In this document: piece after piece, positions 49,969 to 58,947 of the stretch
Layout of the letters: the number at the start of each line of letters is the position of its first letter
How positions within the stretch are numbered: the first letter of the stretch is position 1
From: an uncultured Porphyromonadaceae bacterium
Lineage (GTDB): Bacteria; Bacteroidota; Bacteroidia; Bacteroidales; Muribaculaceae
Direction of reading: 5' to 3'
Assembly (NCBI GenBank): GCA_947175425.1
Contig: CAMWMR010000002.1
Coordinates: 1 to 64,000 of the forward strand
DNA length: 64,000 nt
Notes under the pieces: generated by a model
Seen by the model: only the letters and a program-made list of their open reading frames with translations
What the model was told of the DNA's origin: nothing
Databases searched by the model: none
Program-made: the position numbers and the translations under genes

Positions 49969-50895
49969 CTAAACCTGCCTCTGCGGAAACAATTTGCGAA
50001 CATTAGGCCAAGCTTTTTCCAAGGCCGGGGCGGCCGCAACTATTGTGGTTGCAAATATAATGAGTATGCCGCCGGCAATTTCCCGGGGGCTTATGCTTTG
50101 TCCAAGCACGAACATGCTCAGCACTACCGCCGATACGGGTTCGAGCGCGCCGAGTATGGCCGTGGGAGTGGAACCGATAAGCTGTATTGCCTTTGTGGTG
50201 CAGGCAAAGGAAATTACGGTGGGAATAAGGGCAAGAGCAGCCACATTGAGCCATGCCTCGCCGCTTGCCGGAACGGTGGCTCCGCTCGCAAGTGCCATGC
50301 GGGCTGCAAACAACAGGCAACCCCACAGGAGCACGTAGAACAGCAGTTTTATTGTGGGTATTGAGCGCACTGTGGGAGAAACGTTTACAAAAATTATGTA
50401 CACGGCGTAAGTGAGCGCCGAGATGAATACGGCCACACATCCGTATACGCTGAGAGTGGCGTCATCGCCCGGTTTCATGAGCAGCGCAAGCCCGCAGCCC
50501 GTGATAAGGAGGCATATCCCTGTGGACAAGCGGAATTTCTCTTTGAAAAACAGGCTCATAAGCAGTGCCACCATAACAGGATAGACGAACAGCAGTGTCG
50601 ACGCTATGCCCACATTCATGTAGTTGTAGCTCTCGAAAAGTGCCAGCGATGACATTCCCATGAGTATGCCCGGAACGGCTGTCGATACAGCTTCTTTGCC
50701 CGAGAGGCGGAAACCGGTTTTCCGCACTGCCATTATGGCGGCAAGCAGTGGCACGCCGAGAAGGTAGCGGAACAGCAGAACCGAGTCGGGATTCAAGCCG
50801 CTTTCGTAGAGCGGAACGGCAAATATGGGATTGGTGCCGTAGGCGGCTGCGGCAAGAGCCGCCAAGGCATATCCTTTTAAATCGGTTTTTATCAT
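49969..50895 (-). CDS. EamA/DMT family permease
   Basis: This 308-residue protein has ten predicted membrane helices in two EamA repeats (for example VLLFRYLLGVPLLAAIMAV early and LGALEPVSAVVLSMFVLGQS late). Drug/metabolite permeases of this type export amino acids or metabolites; the substrate is unknown. The ATG at 50895 (MIKTDLKGYAL) is used, because the upstream ATG at 50913 is part of the terminator after the M16 gene. Confidence 0.92.
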   Translation of the reverse strand: MIKTDLKGYALAALAAAAYGTNPIFAVPLYESGLNPDSVLLFRYLLGVPLLAAIMAVRKTGFRLSGKEAVSTAVPGILMGMSSLALFESYNYMNVGIASTLLFVYPVMVALLMSLFFKEKFRLSTGICLLITGCGLALLMKPGDDATLSVYGCVAVFISALTYAVYIIFVNVSPTVRSIPTIKLLFYVLLWGCLLFAARMALASGATVPASGEAWLNVAALALIPTVISFACTTKAIQLIGSTPTAILGALEPVSAVVLSMFVLGQSISPREIAGGILIIFATTIVAAAPALEKAWPNVRKLFPQRQV

Positions 50896-50896
50896 A

Positions 50897-50923
50897 TATA
50901 AAAAATTCCCCATGCAGGGGAAT
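50897..50923 (-). terminator. Terminator after the M16 peptidase gene
   Basis: On the minus strand ATTCCCC/GGGGAAT around a short loop is followed by TTTTTTA. It lies just after the M16 stop and overlaps the DMT permease start region. Confidence 0.8.
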
Positions 50924-50926
50924 CTG

Positions 50927-52183
50927 TTATTTTGCAGGACGATAGATTAATGTTACCGAAGGGGTGCGGTTGAAAAGCCTGTCGGCATAATCAGCCACTT
51001 CATCGGGAGTGAGTTTGCGCCGGTCATCGACAGTTGCATTTATGTCGGTGCCGTGATATTCGGCCATTGCCAGATTGCTTGCCCGTGCAAGATAGCCAAG
51101 GTTGGAGAAGCGGAACGAAGCCTCGAAGTTATTGAGCATTTTCTCGAATTCTCTTCCGGCAAAAGCAGCCGGGTCGGTGAGTTTTCGCGCTTCGCTCAAC
51201 AGCAGCTCGCGTGCTGCGGCAATATCGTTTTCGTTGTCGTTCGCGAGTCGTGCCGAGAGCAAAAGCAAGCCGGGATGTTCGCTGCCGATGATTGAGGCGT
51301 CGGCGGCTGTGAGCAGTCCGCGTTGTTCACCGAAAATGAGGTTGCGCGTGAAACGTGCGCTTTTCCCTGCGGCAAGGAGGTCGGTAACGGCATCGGCGGC
51401 GGCATATCCGGGCTCGCCGTGGGCAGCCATGGGAACGGCTATGTACATTATGGTGTCGGGCACGTCGCCGTGAACGGTTTCTATAATGTCGCTTTCGGGA
51501 AATCCCGGAGCAGGCAGATTGCGGTCTTCGATTTTTCGTGCCGGAATATCGCCGAACCATTTGCGGGCAAGTTCGACGGTGCGCTCGAAACTTATATTTC
51601 CCGTAACGGAAAGTATTGCGTTGGACGGTGTGTAATGGCTGTAGAACCAATTCTTTACGTCGTCCATTGTTACTTTTGCAATATGTTCCGGCTCAAGCCC
51701 TATCGTGGGCCATGAGTAGGGATGTTCCGGTGCATAGGCAAGGCGGCGCAGATGATGAGAGGTGTCGCCGTAAGGCTGGTCGAGACAAGTCTGTTTGAAT
51801 TCCTCGATAACCACGCCGCGCTGCACTTCCAGCGATGTGGGTGCAAAGGCAAGGGAAAGCATGCGGTCGCTTTCGAGGTAGAAAGCGGTCTCGGCATTCT
51901 GCGCGGGGAGGCTTATGTAGAAGTTGGTGAAGTCGGTGCTTGTCCAGGCGTTGTTTTTTCCGCCGGCGGCTTCAACCACATTGTCAAAATCGGGAACATT
52001 TACGGAGCCTCCGAACATGAGGTGCTCGAACAGGTGCGCCATACCTGTGAGGGAACGTTTTTCGTCCCGTGAGCCCACATTGTAGAGCACGTCAACAGCC
52101 ACCATGGCTGTTGACGTGTCCTGTGAATGTACTATACGGAGTCCGTTAGGAAGTGTGAGCCTCCTTACGGGAATTTGATTCAT
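50927..52183 (-). CDS. M16 family zinc peptidase
   Basis: This 418-residue protein has the inverted zinc motif HLFEHLMF (HxxEH, residues 47-54) and a downstream Glu in the EVQRGVVIEEFKQ region. It is a single-chain half-size pitrilysin, like processing-peptidase subunits; no second M16 gene is adjacent. It has no signal peptide. Its start overlaps the cyclophilin stop by 4 nt. Confidence 0.93.
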   Translation of the reverse strand: MNQIPVRRLTLPNGLRIVHSQDTSTAMVAVDVLYNVGSRDEKRSLTGMAHLFEHLMFGGSVNVPDFDNVVEAAGGKNNAWTSTDFTNFYISLPAQNAETAFYLESDRMLSLAFAPTSLEVQRGVVIEEFKQTCLDQPYGDTSHHLRRLAYAPEHPYSWPTIGLEPEHIAKVTMDDVKNWFYSHYTPSNAILSVTGNISFERTVELARKWFGDIPARKIEDRNLPAPGFPESDIIETVHGDVPDTIMYIAVPMAAHGEPGYAAADAVTDLLAAGKSARFTRNLIFGEQRGLLTAADASIIGSEHPGLLLLSARLANDNENDIAAARELLLSEARKLTDPAAFAGREFEKMLNNFEASFRFSNLGYLARASNLAMAEYHGTDINATVDDRRKLTPDEVADYADRLFNRTPSVTLIYRPAK

Positions 52184-53073
52184 TCGGCAGGGAGTATTTT
52201 CATTGAAAGAATGCGGATGTCTTCCTTGGGACGGTCGCGTCCGTCGGTTTCGGCTTTCTCAATCTTGTCGATCGTATCCATGCCGTCGATAACTTCGCCG
52301 AAAACAGTGTACTGGCCGTCGAGATGAGGAGCTCCGCCAATAGTGGTGTAGTCCTGTTTCATTTCTTCGGAGAGCTGTTCTTTGGGCATTGCGGCGGCTT
52401 TGGCTTCGGTTTCATCAATAAGCTGCTGTTGCAGAGCCTGAAGTCCGGCACGGTCGCCGCGCTGCTGCATGGCTATAATCGAATCGCGGTGCTGCATTGC
52501 AAGTTCGTTGAAAATGCTTTGCATGTGTGTGTGCTGCATTTGCTGTTCCATGCCGGCGAGGTCGGCCTGTGTGCATTTGCGGCCGGTAACAACATAGAAC
52601 TGCGAGCCGCTGGATTTGCGGGTGGGGTTAACCTGGTCGCCTTGACGGGCGGCGGCAAGCGCTCCGCGTTTGTGGTAGTGCTTGGGGAAAACTATTTCGG
52701 CGTCGATTTTGTAGTCGGGGCCGCCGGATCCGAGGGGCTGTCCGGGAGCGGCGTTGCGCGAATCAGGGTCGCCGGCCTGAATCATGAATTCGTTGATAAC
52801 GCGGTGGAACAGAGTTTCGTCGTAATATCCTTCTTTTACGAGTTTTACAAAGTTGTCGCGGTGACGGGGAGTGTCGCCGTAGAGCAGAACAGTGAAATTC
52901 CCGGCAGTGGTTTCCACTTGCACGCGAACATCGGTAGAATCGGTTTGAGTTGTCATGTCGGTGTTTTGCTTGTTTTCGGAAGAAGCGGCTGCGCCGTTGG
53001 TTTCACTTGCGCAGGCCATTGCAAATGCGCACAGGCAGGCAGCTGCCAGTGCGCGCATGGAAAAAGTTCTCAT
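52180..53073 (-). CDS. Cyclophilin-type peptidylprolyl isomerase, lipoprotein
   Basis: This 297-residue protein starts at MRTFSMRALAAACLC (ATG at 53073), with lipobox AMAC (Cys21). The cyclophilin fold shows FHRVINEFMIQAGDP and, after an insert of about 90 residues rich in Gln, Met and Arg, GTAPHLDG-like GGAPHLDGQYTVFGEV. It folds proteins in the periplasm. The long insert (about residues 165-240) is a variation on the compact fold. It is 2 nt after the 126-residue gene. Confidence 0.92.
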   Translation of the reverse strand: MRTFSMRALAAACLCAFAMACASETNGAAASSENKQNTDMTTQTDSTDVRVQVETTAGNFTVLLYGDTPRHRDNFVKLVKEGYYDETLFHRVINEFMIQAGDPDSRNAAPGQPLGSGGPDYKIDAEIVFPKHYHKRGALAAARQGDQVNPTRKSSGSQFYVVTGRKCTQADLAGMEQQMQHTHMQSIFNELAMQHRDSIIAMQQRGDRAGLQALQQQLIDETEAKAAAMPKEQLSEEMKQDYTTIGGAPHLDGQYTVFGEVIDGMDTIDKIEKAETDGRDRPKEDIRILSMKILPAE

Positions 53074-53075
53074 AA

Positions 53076-53456
53076 TCAGATAACAGTGGCGGGAAAGAGA
53101 CGTTTGTATATTCGGCGGAAGTTGTCGTCGGTGGCACACAGTTCGGTGGCCTTCGTTTCGTAACCTTCGCCGTACAGTCCCAGCAGCAGGTCGGGCAGGT
53201 ATTTGTGTTCCCTGTCCTTGTCTATGGCCGCTGCCACAAGTTTCTTGATAGCAGGAGCGTATCCGGCGGGGTCGATGGCATTGAGATAACGTGCGGCGCT
53301 TGCCAGAAACTGACCGGAGAGATCCACACGCTCCATATTCTCTATAAGAGCGTCTATTTCCTCGGGGCCGCTTTCGCCGATGTGGTTGGCAAGATACTCA
53401 TAGGTAAGCAAGCCGTCGGTATCCTGCATGAGCTTTTTTTTATCGTCGTCGGTCAT
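53076..53456 (-). CDS. Conserved-looking cytoplasmic protein of unknown function
   Basis: This 126-residue acidic helical protein has no signal, membrane segment or known motif. It reads as helix pairs (TYEYLANHIGESGPEEIDAL, FLASAARYLNAIDPAGYAPA) ending DDNFRRIYKRLFPATVI. It is 2 nt upstream of the cyclophilin gene, so the two are probably made together. I do not recognise the family. Confidence 0.75.
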   Translation of the reverse strand: MTDDDKKKLMQDTDGLLTYEYLANHIGESGPEEIDALIENMERVDLSGQFLASAARYLNAIDPAGYAPAIKKLVAAAIDKDREHKYLPDLLLGLYGEGYETKATELCATDDNFRRIYKRLFPATVI

Positions 53457-53530
53457 GGTCGGTGATAATTATATTGGCAAAGTTAAGCGTTTGCCGCAAT
53501 AAAAACAAATTCAAGGCCAAAAAGCGTGTG

Positions 53531-55189
53531 TCAGTGCTGGTAAAGATAGCGTTTTATGGAGCGTTTGGGCGTTTTTTCAAACTCTTCCATAAAAATCTTG
53601 TATCCCGAAACCTGGCTGTACGAGGGTATTTGCTTGTTGAGCTCGGCAATGTTCGTTTTCATAATTTCCTCAAGCTGCGCGGCATCTATTCCCTGCTTGT
53701 TGGCATTGTCGAGGTCGGGGTAGATGAGTGCCGTGAGTTTGCCGTCGCGCTCCACAATAAGCGACTCGGCTACGTAGGGCAGATTGTTGAGAACCTGCTC
53801 TATTTCCTCGGGATAGATATTCTGTCCCGAAGGGCCGAGAATCATGTTTTTGTCGCGTCCGCGGATGTAGATGTAGCCGTCGGCGTCAACATTCACAATG
53901 TCGCCGGTATTAAGCCAGCCGTCCTTGTCGAGAACCGATGAGGTTGCGTCGGGATTTTTGTAGTAGCCGCTCATTACGTTGGCTCCCCGCACATGGAGAA
54001 CGCCCGGAGTGACGGCGGCATCGGGAGAGTCGACTTTGAATTCCATGCGGTCCACAATTTTTCCGCACGAGCCGGGACGCTGAATGTCCCATGCGGCGTA
54101 GCTTATCAGAGGCCCGCATTCGGTCATGCCGTAGCCAACCGTATAAGGGAATTTTATGCGGCGGAGAAATTCCTCCACATCCTTGTTAAGCCCGGCGCCG
54201 CCGATTATAAGCTCCTTAAGCTCGCCGCCGAAAGTGGCCTGCAGCTTCTCCTTGATTTTTCCAAGCAGGTGATTGTCGACAAACGGCATATGGAGAAGAA
54301 GCTTCATAAGCGGCTTGTCGAGCAGCGGGAATACGCGTGTCTTAATTATCTTTTCAATAATAAGCGGCACGGTTACAATGAGTTTGGGCTTTACCTGCGC
54401 AAAAGCCTCCATTATTATTTTGGGCGACGGTGTGCGCGTGAGGAACGAAATGTGGCAGCCTTTTACAAAGGGATGCAGCAGTTCTATGGTAAGCCCGAAC
54501 ATGTGCGCAAGCGGAAGCATGCTCACCATGCCGTCGCCGGGATGAAGGAAATCGAGCCCGTCGATACTGAACTGTACGTTGCTCCACAGGCTTCCGTAGC
54601 TTATTATCACGCCTTTCGAAAATCCCGTCGAACCGGCGGTATAGTTAATCAGCGCAGGGGCATCGGCGGGGAAGCTCGGATATGTCACATCGCCCGGAGT
54701 GAACCGCTCGGGATAACGGGCGCCGAAAAGTTTGTTGAGGTTCTCGCGCGCTTCGGTAAGCTTTTTGCTGCGGCTGTGCAGGAGCGAGAAATCGCCCAAA
54801 AGAACCGTGCCTTTGAGGTGAGGCATGTTGTCGTGGTCGAGATTCTCCCATATTGCCGCATCGCAGAACAGAAGCTTGGCCTCGGAGTGTTCCACAAGGT
54901 GATGTACCGTGTCCGATTTGAAGTCGTGCAGAATGGGCACGGCAACGGTTCCGTAGGTCAGCGATGCCAGTACGGCTACTGCCCATTGCGAGCAGTTGCG
55001 TCCGCAAAGGGCTATCTTGTCGCCGGGTTGAAGTCCGGCATGCTCGAAAAGTAAATGCAGTTTTTCTATTTTGCGCGCCACATCGCGGTACTGGTAACTT
55101 GCACCGTGGAAATCGGTGAGAGCCATGTGCTCCCAGTTATCGCGGAGGCTTTGTTGGATATAGCCGTTGAGTGTATCGTAGGATTTCAT
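53531..55189 (-). CDS. AMP-binding acyl-CoA synthetase family protein
   Basis: This 552-residue adenylate-forming enzyme has the P-loop YTAGSTGFSKGV, then YGMTECGPLI, and the hinge NTGDIVNVDADGYIYIRGR with LGPSGQNIYPEEIE. This is most like long-chain fatty acid-CoA ligases. The catalytic Lys near the end lies in TPKRSIKRYLY. The substrate is not certain. The ATG at 55189 (MKSYDTLNGYIQ) is used. A -7 box TACTTTTG is 28 nt upstream. Confidence 0.93.
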   Translation of the reverse strand: MKSYDTLNGYIQQSLRDNWEHMALTDFHGASYQYRDVARKIEKLHLLFEHAGLQPGDKIALCGRNCSQWAVAVLASLTYGTVAVPILHDFKSDTVHHLVEHSEAKLLFCDAAIWENLDHDNMPHLKGTVLLGDFSLLHSRSKKLTEARENLNKLFGARYPERFTPGDVTYPSFPADAPALINYTAGSTGFSKGVIISYGSLWSNVQFSIDGLDFLHPGDGMVSMLPLAHMFGLTIELLHPFVKGCHISFLTRTPSPKIIMEAFAQVKPKLIVTVPLIIEKIIKTRVFPLLDKPLMKLLLHMPFVDNHLLGKIKEKLQATFGGELKELIIGGAGLNKDVEEFLRRIKFPYTVGYGMTECGPLISYAAWDIQRPGSCGKIVDRMEFKVDSPDAAVTPGVLHVRGANVMSGYYKNPDATSSVLDKDGWLNTGDIVNVDADGYIYIRGRDKNMILGPSGQNIYPEEIEQVLNNLPYVAESLIVERDGKLTALIYPDLDNANKQGIDAAQLEEIMKTNIAELNKQIPSYSQVSGYKIFMEEFEKTPKRSIKRYLYQH

Positions 55190-55216
55190 AATAATGTCGT
55201 TGAAACGAAATAATGG

Positions 55217-55224
55217 CAAAAGTA
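55217..55224 (-). promoter_or_regulatory. -7 box of the AMP-ligase gene
   Basis: On the minus strand the sequence is TACTTTTG, a full TAnnTTTG match 28 nt before the ATG at 55189. The -33 region is only T-rich. The rest of the gap to 55305 shows no convincing terminator. Confidence 0.45.
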
Positions 55225-55305
55225 CAAAAATAATTTAAAAAATCTCATGTTTTGCCAATGGCAGGCATAATTATAACAATCGGCCTTGCCTAAAGTTGCA
55301 AAGTC

Positions 55306-55995
55306 TTATCGCAGTAACTTTTTGATTTCGTCCATTGTAGCAAACGGGAAATTGCGCAACACATGTTCGCTTATTATCCTTCCCGATTCGCTTCCCGAAC
55401 GCGGACAACGGGCAATGTCGCTGCCGTAAATCTCCTCGGGAGTGGAGTATAGCGCCGTTCCCCACCCGTAGCGCTCGCCACGCTTGCTTTGTTTGTACAC
55501 AAAATCGGAAATGAGCACCAGCCCGGCCATTTGCAGCCTTTGCAGAGCCGGCTCAAGAATGCCGCGCGAAGGTTTTGACTCCTGAGGGAGTATGTCTACA
55601 AGGTCGTCCTCGGTTCGCTTTCCTGTTCCGAACAGTTCGGCGCGCATTTGTGCCGATGTGAGTTCCCCGGCGCCGCGAAGCATGCTCATAATTGCATCCT
55701 CGGCCTCCGAAAGGCGTCCCGGATGCCGATAGGTGCGCCGGAAATTTAGAAAATCGGGCAACAATTCGCGACTTACGAAACCCGCTTTGCGGTTAAAGAA
55801 TTTGCCGTAGGCCGTTGTACGTTCGCGAATTACCGGGCCTTTCCACTCCCATGCTCCCGGAGTGTCGCTGCTGCCGAACAACAGTCCCGGTTCTACAAGC
55901 TCTTCCACCGACAGCCCCGGAACATTATTGGCGAAGAAAGGCAAAATTCCCAACTTCACCGCTGTTTGTTCCAGTTGTTTTCGGTCGCTTATCAT
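55306..55995 (-). CDS. AlkZ-related winged-helix protein
   Basis: This 229-residue protein matches by eye the AlkZ-related family of Bacteroidales: QTAVKLGILPFFANNVPGLSVEEL, then PGAWEWKGPV, YGKFFNRKAGFVSRELLPDF, then a helix-rich winged-helix C-terminal part. Relatives of AlkZ/YcaQ DNA glycosylases open crosslinks, but this shorter family lacks an obvious catalytic Gln-x-Gln pair, so a repair role is only possible. The ATG at 55995 is used; the upstream ATG (56016) falls in the -7 box. Confidence 0.75.
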   Translation of the reverse strand: MISDRKQLEQTAVKLGILPFFANNVPGLSVEELVEPGLLFGSSDTPGAWEWKGPVIRERTTAYGKFFNRKAGFVSRELLPDFLNFRRTYRHPGRLSEAEDAIMSMLRGAGELTSAQMRAELFGTGKRTEDDLVDILPQESKPSRGILEPALQRLQMAGLVLISDFVYKQSKRGERYGWGTALYSTPEEIYGSDIARCPRSGSESGRIISEHVLRNFPFATMDEIKKLLR

Positions 55996-56013
55996 GCTTG
56001 TTTCGTTTTCGGG

Positions 56014-56046
56014 CAAAGATACGAATAAGTTGAGAGCAATGCCAAA
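56014..56046 (-). promoter_or_regulatory. Promoter of the AlkZ-related gene
   Basis: On the minus strand TTTG (56046-56043), 21 nt, then TATCTTTG (56021-56014). Both boxes match the consensus. The start codon at 55995 is about 12 nt downstream of the expected transcription start. Confidence 0.6.
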
Positions 56047-56140
56047 TTTATTTGAGCATTGCGCTCAACTTATAACGTATAATATTCTGCCCAAAACACT
56101 TTTTATGAATGCGCGCGCGTACGCAATCAAGGGAATTTTG

Positions 56141-56148
56141 TAACTTTG
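56141..56148 (+). promoter_or_regulatory. -7 box upstream of lptD
   Basis: The sequence TAACTTTG is a full TAnnTTTG match, 19 nt before the TTG start of lptD. No clear -33 box is seen. It is divergent from the AlkZ-related promoter. Confidence 0.45.
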
Positions 56149-56167
56149 CGCCACAATTATAAGCCAA

Positions 56168-58939
56168 TTGAAGTCGATAATTCTATATATAACACTGCTG
56201 CTGACGATTTTATGCCTCTTTACGAGTACGGTTAAAGGTCGTTCGGCGGCGGTAGAGGAACTTGACAGTACTTTTGCGGGGCGCGTAGAGCTGCTCCCGG
56301 AAAGTGCTGCACGCGTTGTTTCGGAGCCTGCAGTGGCTTTTCCCGAAAGCGAGGACGGCGATTCAATATTCACCGTCCCTGCCACGCTTTCCGATACCGT
56401 GCGTCGCGGAGTGGCAAAAAGCCGCATGCGATATGAAAAAGTCGACCTCGACGCTGCAGTTAATTTTTCGGCTGCCGATTCTATGCTTATTATAGGCCGC
56501 GATTCTGCATATATGTACGGAACGGCAGCCGTAAGCTACGGTACCATTAAACTCGACGCCGCAAAAATTGAAATGGACCTCAACGACAACACTGTTTTTG
56601 CCGTAGGTGTCCCCGACAGTACCGGAAAAGTGGAAGGTAAGCCGGTGTTCAACGACAACGGTACCGACTATGAGGCCGCCACAATGCGATATAACTTCCG
56701 CAGCCAAAAAGGCTTTATCACCAATGTTGTCACTCAGCAGGGCGAGGGTTATCTCACCGGCGGAAGAACCAAAAAGAGCGATGAAAAGGAATTTTACATC
56801 GAGGACGGTTTTTACACAACTTGCGATCACCACGATTCTCCTCACTTCGGCTTTCATATAACAAAAGGAAAAGTGCGCCCCGGCAAAAATATTGTTGTGG
56901 GTCCCACTTATATGGTACTTGCCGGACTCCCGCTTCCGCTGGCTGTCCCCTTCGGCTATTTCCCCTTTACCGACAAATATGCCTCGGGTATAATTGTGCC
57001 GAGTTTCGGCGACGACTACAACCGAGGCTTCTATCTCAGCGACGGAGGTTATTATTTTGCCATTAACGATAACATTGACCTTGCACTCACCGGCGAGATA
57101 TACACAAAAGGCTCATGGGGAATAGGCGCAAGTTCTTCGTATGCAAAACGATATAAGTACAGCGGTAATTTCAACGTCAATTACCTCAAGACAATCCTCG
57201 GCGAAAAAGGCTCGCCCGATTATTCGGTGCAGACAAACTTCCAGGTATTGTGGAGCCATGCACAGGACTCCAAGGCAAACCCCAACATGTCGCTGTCGGC
57301 AAGCGTGAACTTCACCACTTCGGGATACTCGCGTAACGACCTCAACTCCTACTATTCGCCCTCATTTACCGAAAACACAAAAAGCTCTACGGTGAACATG
57401 ACCTACCGCTTCCCCAATTCAAAATGGAGCCTTTCCACAACGCTAAACGTTTCGCAGCGCACGCAGGACTCCACGCTTGCGGTATCGTTCCCGATTGTAA
57501 CAATTTCAATGTCGCAGGTATATCCCTTCAAGCGCAAGCGTGCCGTGGGTGCCGAGCGGTGGTACGAAAAAATAAAGCTCACCTATAACGGCCAGTTCCA
57601 GAACTCTCTCACGGCACAGCAGAATGTGTTTTTCAAAAAAAGTCTTATAAAGGACTGGCGAAACGGAATGTCGCACCGTATTCCCGTTTCGGCTACATTC
57701 AATTTGTTCAAATATATAAACGTCACTCCCTCGGTATCGCTTACCGACCGCATGTACACCAGCAAAGTGCGCCGCTCATGGGATGAGGAAGCCCGGGTGG
57801 AACGAATGGATACATCCTATAATTTCTATAATGTATGGGATTTCAACGCTTCCGTATCCATGGATACAAAGGTATATGCCTTCTTCCAGCCGCTCGGTAA
57901 ACTCGGCGAAAAACTTAAAATGGTGCGATATGTTCTAACTCCCTCGGTAAGTTTCAACGGCTCGCCCGACTTCTCCTCGCCATTCTTCGGATACTACGGC
58001 TCCTACTCCTATACCGATACCCGGGGAATGGAACAGGTGCGCAAGTACAGCTATTTCCCAAATTCATTATTCGGTGTGCCCGGCCAGGGTAAAACCGGCT
58101 CTATTGCCGTTTCGCTTTCCAACAACCTGGAAATGAAAGTGAAAAGCAATAACGATTCAATCGGAGAAAAGAAAATTTCGCTTATCGAGAATCTTAACAT
58201 CCAGCAAAGCTACAACTTTGCCGCCGACTCGCTGAGGTGGAGCGATATAAGCACTTCAATCCTGCTGCGTCTTACCAAAAGTTTCAACCTCAATCTCTCG
58301 GCTACATGGGATCCCTACACCTATCAGCTAAACTCGTCGGGAACTCCGGTAAAAGTAAACCGCACACGTCTGGAAGCCGGCAAGGGCTGGGGACGCCTCC
58401 AGCGCACCGGTACTTCGTTCTCCTATACCTTTAATAACGATACTTTCAAACGCAAGGATAAAAAAGAGAAGCAACCCGAGGATTTGGGTGAAGTATCCGG
58501 CGAAGTGGCCGACCGTCGACGTCGCGACAAGGACGACGACGATGCCGTGCAGTACGGAAGCGACGGTTATGCTAAATGGGAAGTGCCGTGGAGCCTCACG
58601 CTTAACTATTCGGTAAACTACGGCTACGGTGCTTTCAACAAGGAAAAAATGGAGTACGACGGAATGATTACGCAAAATCTGTCCCTGTCGGGAAACATAA
58701 GGCCTACAAAAAACTGGAATTTCTCGTTCTCGGCATCATATAATTTCGATACCAAGAGGCTGGCCTACATGAATTGCAATATCTCGCGCGACCTCCACTG
58801 CTTCACCATGCGTGCAAGCTTTGTGCCCGTCGGACCGTACAAAAGCTATAACTTCCACATTTCGGTGAAATCGTCCATGTTAAGCGACCTTAAGTACGAC
58901 AAACGCTCGTCGCTCAGCAACGGCATGAGGTGGTATTGA
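56168..58939 (+). CDS. lptD: LPS assembly protein LptD (OstA-like plus barrel)
   Basis: This 923-residue protein has a signal peptide (SIILYITLLLTILCLFTSTV), an N-terminal OstA-like beta-jellyroll (about 75-210, VDLDAAVNFSAADSMLIIGR), and a large outer-membrane barrel ending in aromatic-rich strands and a final RWY. With LptE it places lipopolysaccharide in the outer leaflet. The start is a TTG; no in-frame ATG precedes the jellyroll, and the signal peptide needs this start. An acidic-basic insert near residue 765-790 is probably a loop. Confidence 0.9.
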   Translation: MKSIILYITLLLTILCLFTSTVKGRSAAVEELDSTFAGRVELLPESAARVVSEPAVAFPESEDGDSIFTVPATLSDTVRRGVAKSRMRYEKVDLDAAVNFSAADSMLIIGRDSAYMYGTAAVSYGTIKLDAAKIEMDLNDNTVFAVGVPDSTGKVEGKPVFNDNGTDYEAATMRYNFRSQKGFITNVVTQQGEGYLTGGRTKKSDEKEFYIEDGFYTTCDHHDSPHFGFHITKGKVRPGKNIVVGPTYMVLAGLPLPLAVPFGYFPFTDKYASGIIVPSFGDDYNRGFYLSDGGYYFAINDNIDLALTGEIYTKGSWGIGASSSYAKRYKYSGNFNVNYLKTILGEKGSPDYSVQTNFQVLWSHAQDSKANPNMSLSASVNFTTSGYSRNDLNSYYSPSFTENTKSSTVNMTYRFPNSKWSLSTTLNVSQRTQDSTLAVSFPIVTISMSQVYPFKRKRAVGAERWYEKIKLTYNGQFQNSLTAQQNVFFKKSLIKDWRNGMSHRIPVSATFNLFKYINVTPSVSLTDRMYTSKVRRSWDEEARVERMDTSYNFYNVWDFNASVSMDTKVYAFFQPLGKLGEKLKMVRYVLTPSVSFNGSPDFSSPFFGYYGSYSYTDTRGMEQVRKYSYFPNSLFGVPGQGKTGSIAVSLSNNLEMKVKSNNDSIGEKKISLIENLNIQQSYNFAADSLRWSDISTSILLRLTKSFNLNLSATWDPYTYQLNSSGTPVKVNRTRLEAGKGWGRLQRTGTSFSYTFNNDTFKRKDKKEKQPEDLGEVSGEVADRRRRDKDDDDAVQYGSDGYAKWEVPWSLTLNYSVNYGYGAFNKEKMEYDGMITQNLSLSGNIRPTKNWNFSFSASYNFDTKRLAYMNCNISRDLHCFTMRASFVPVGPYKSYNFHISVKSSMLSDLKYDKRSSLSNGMRWY

Positions 58940-58947
58940 TTCCTTTT

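Noticed and set aside
55220-55305. Terminator for the AlkZ-related gene (GGCAAGGC with GCCTGCC)
   Set aside because: The stem needs a bulge and has no T run on the minus strand, so support is too weak.
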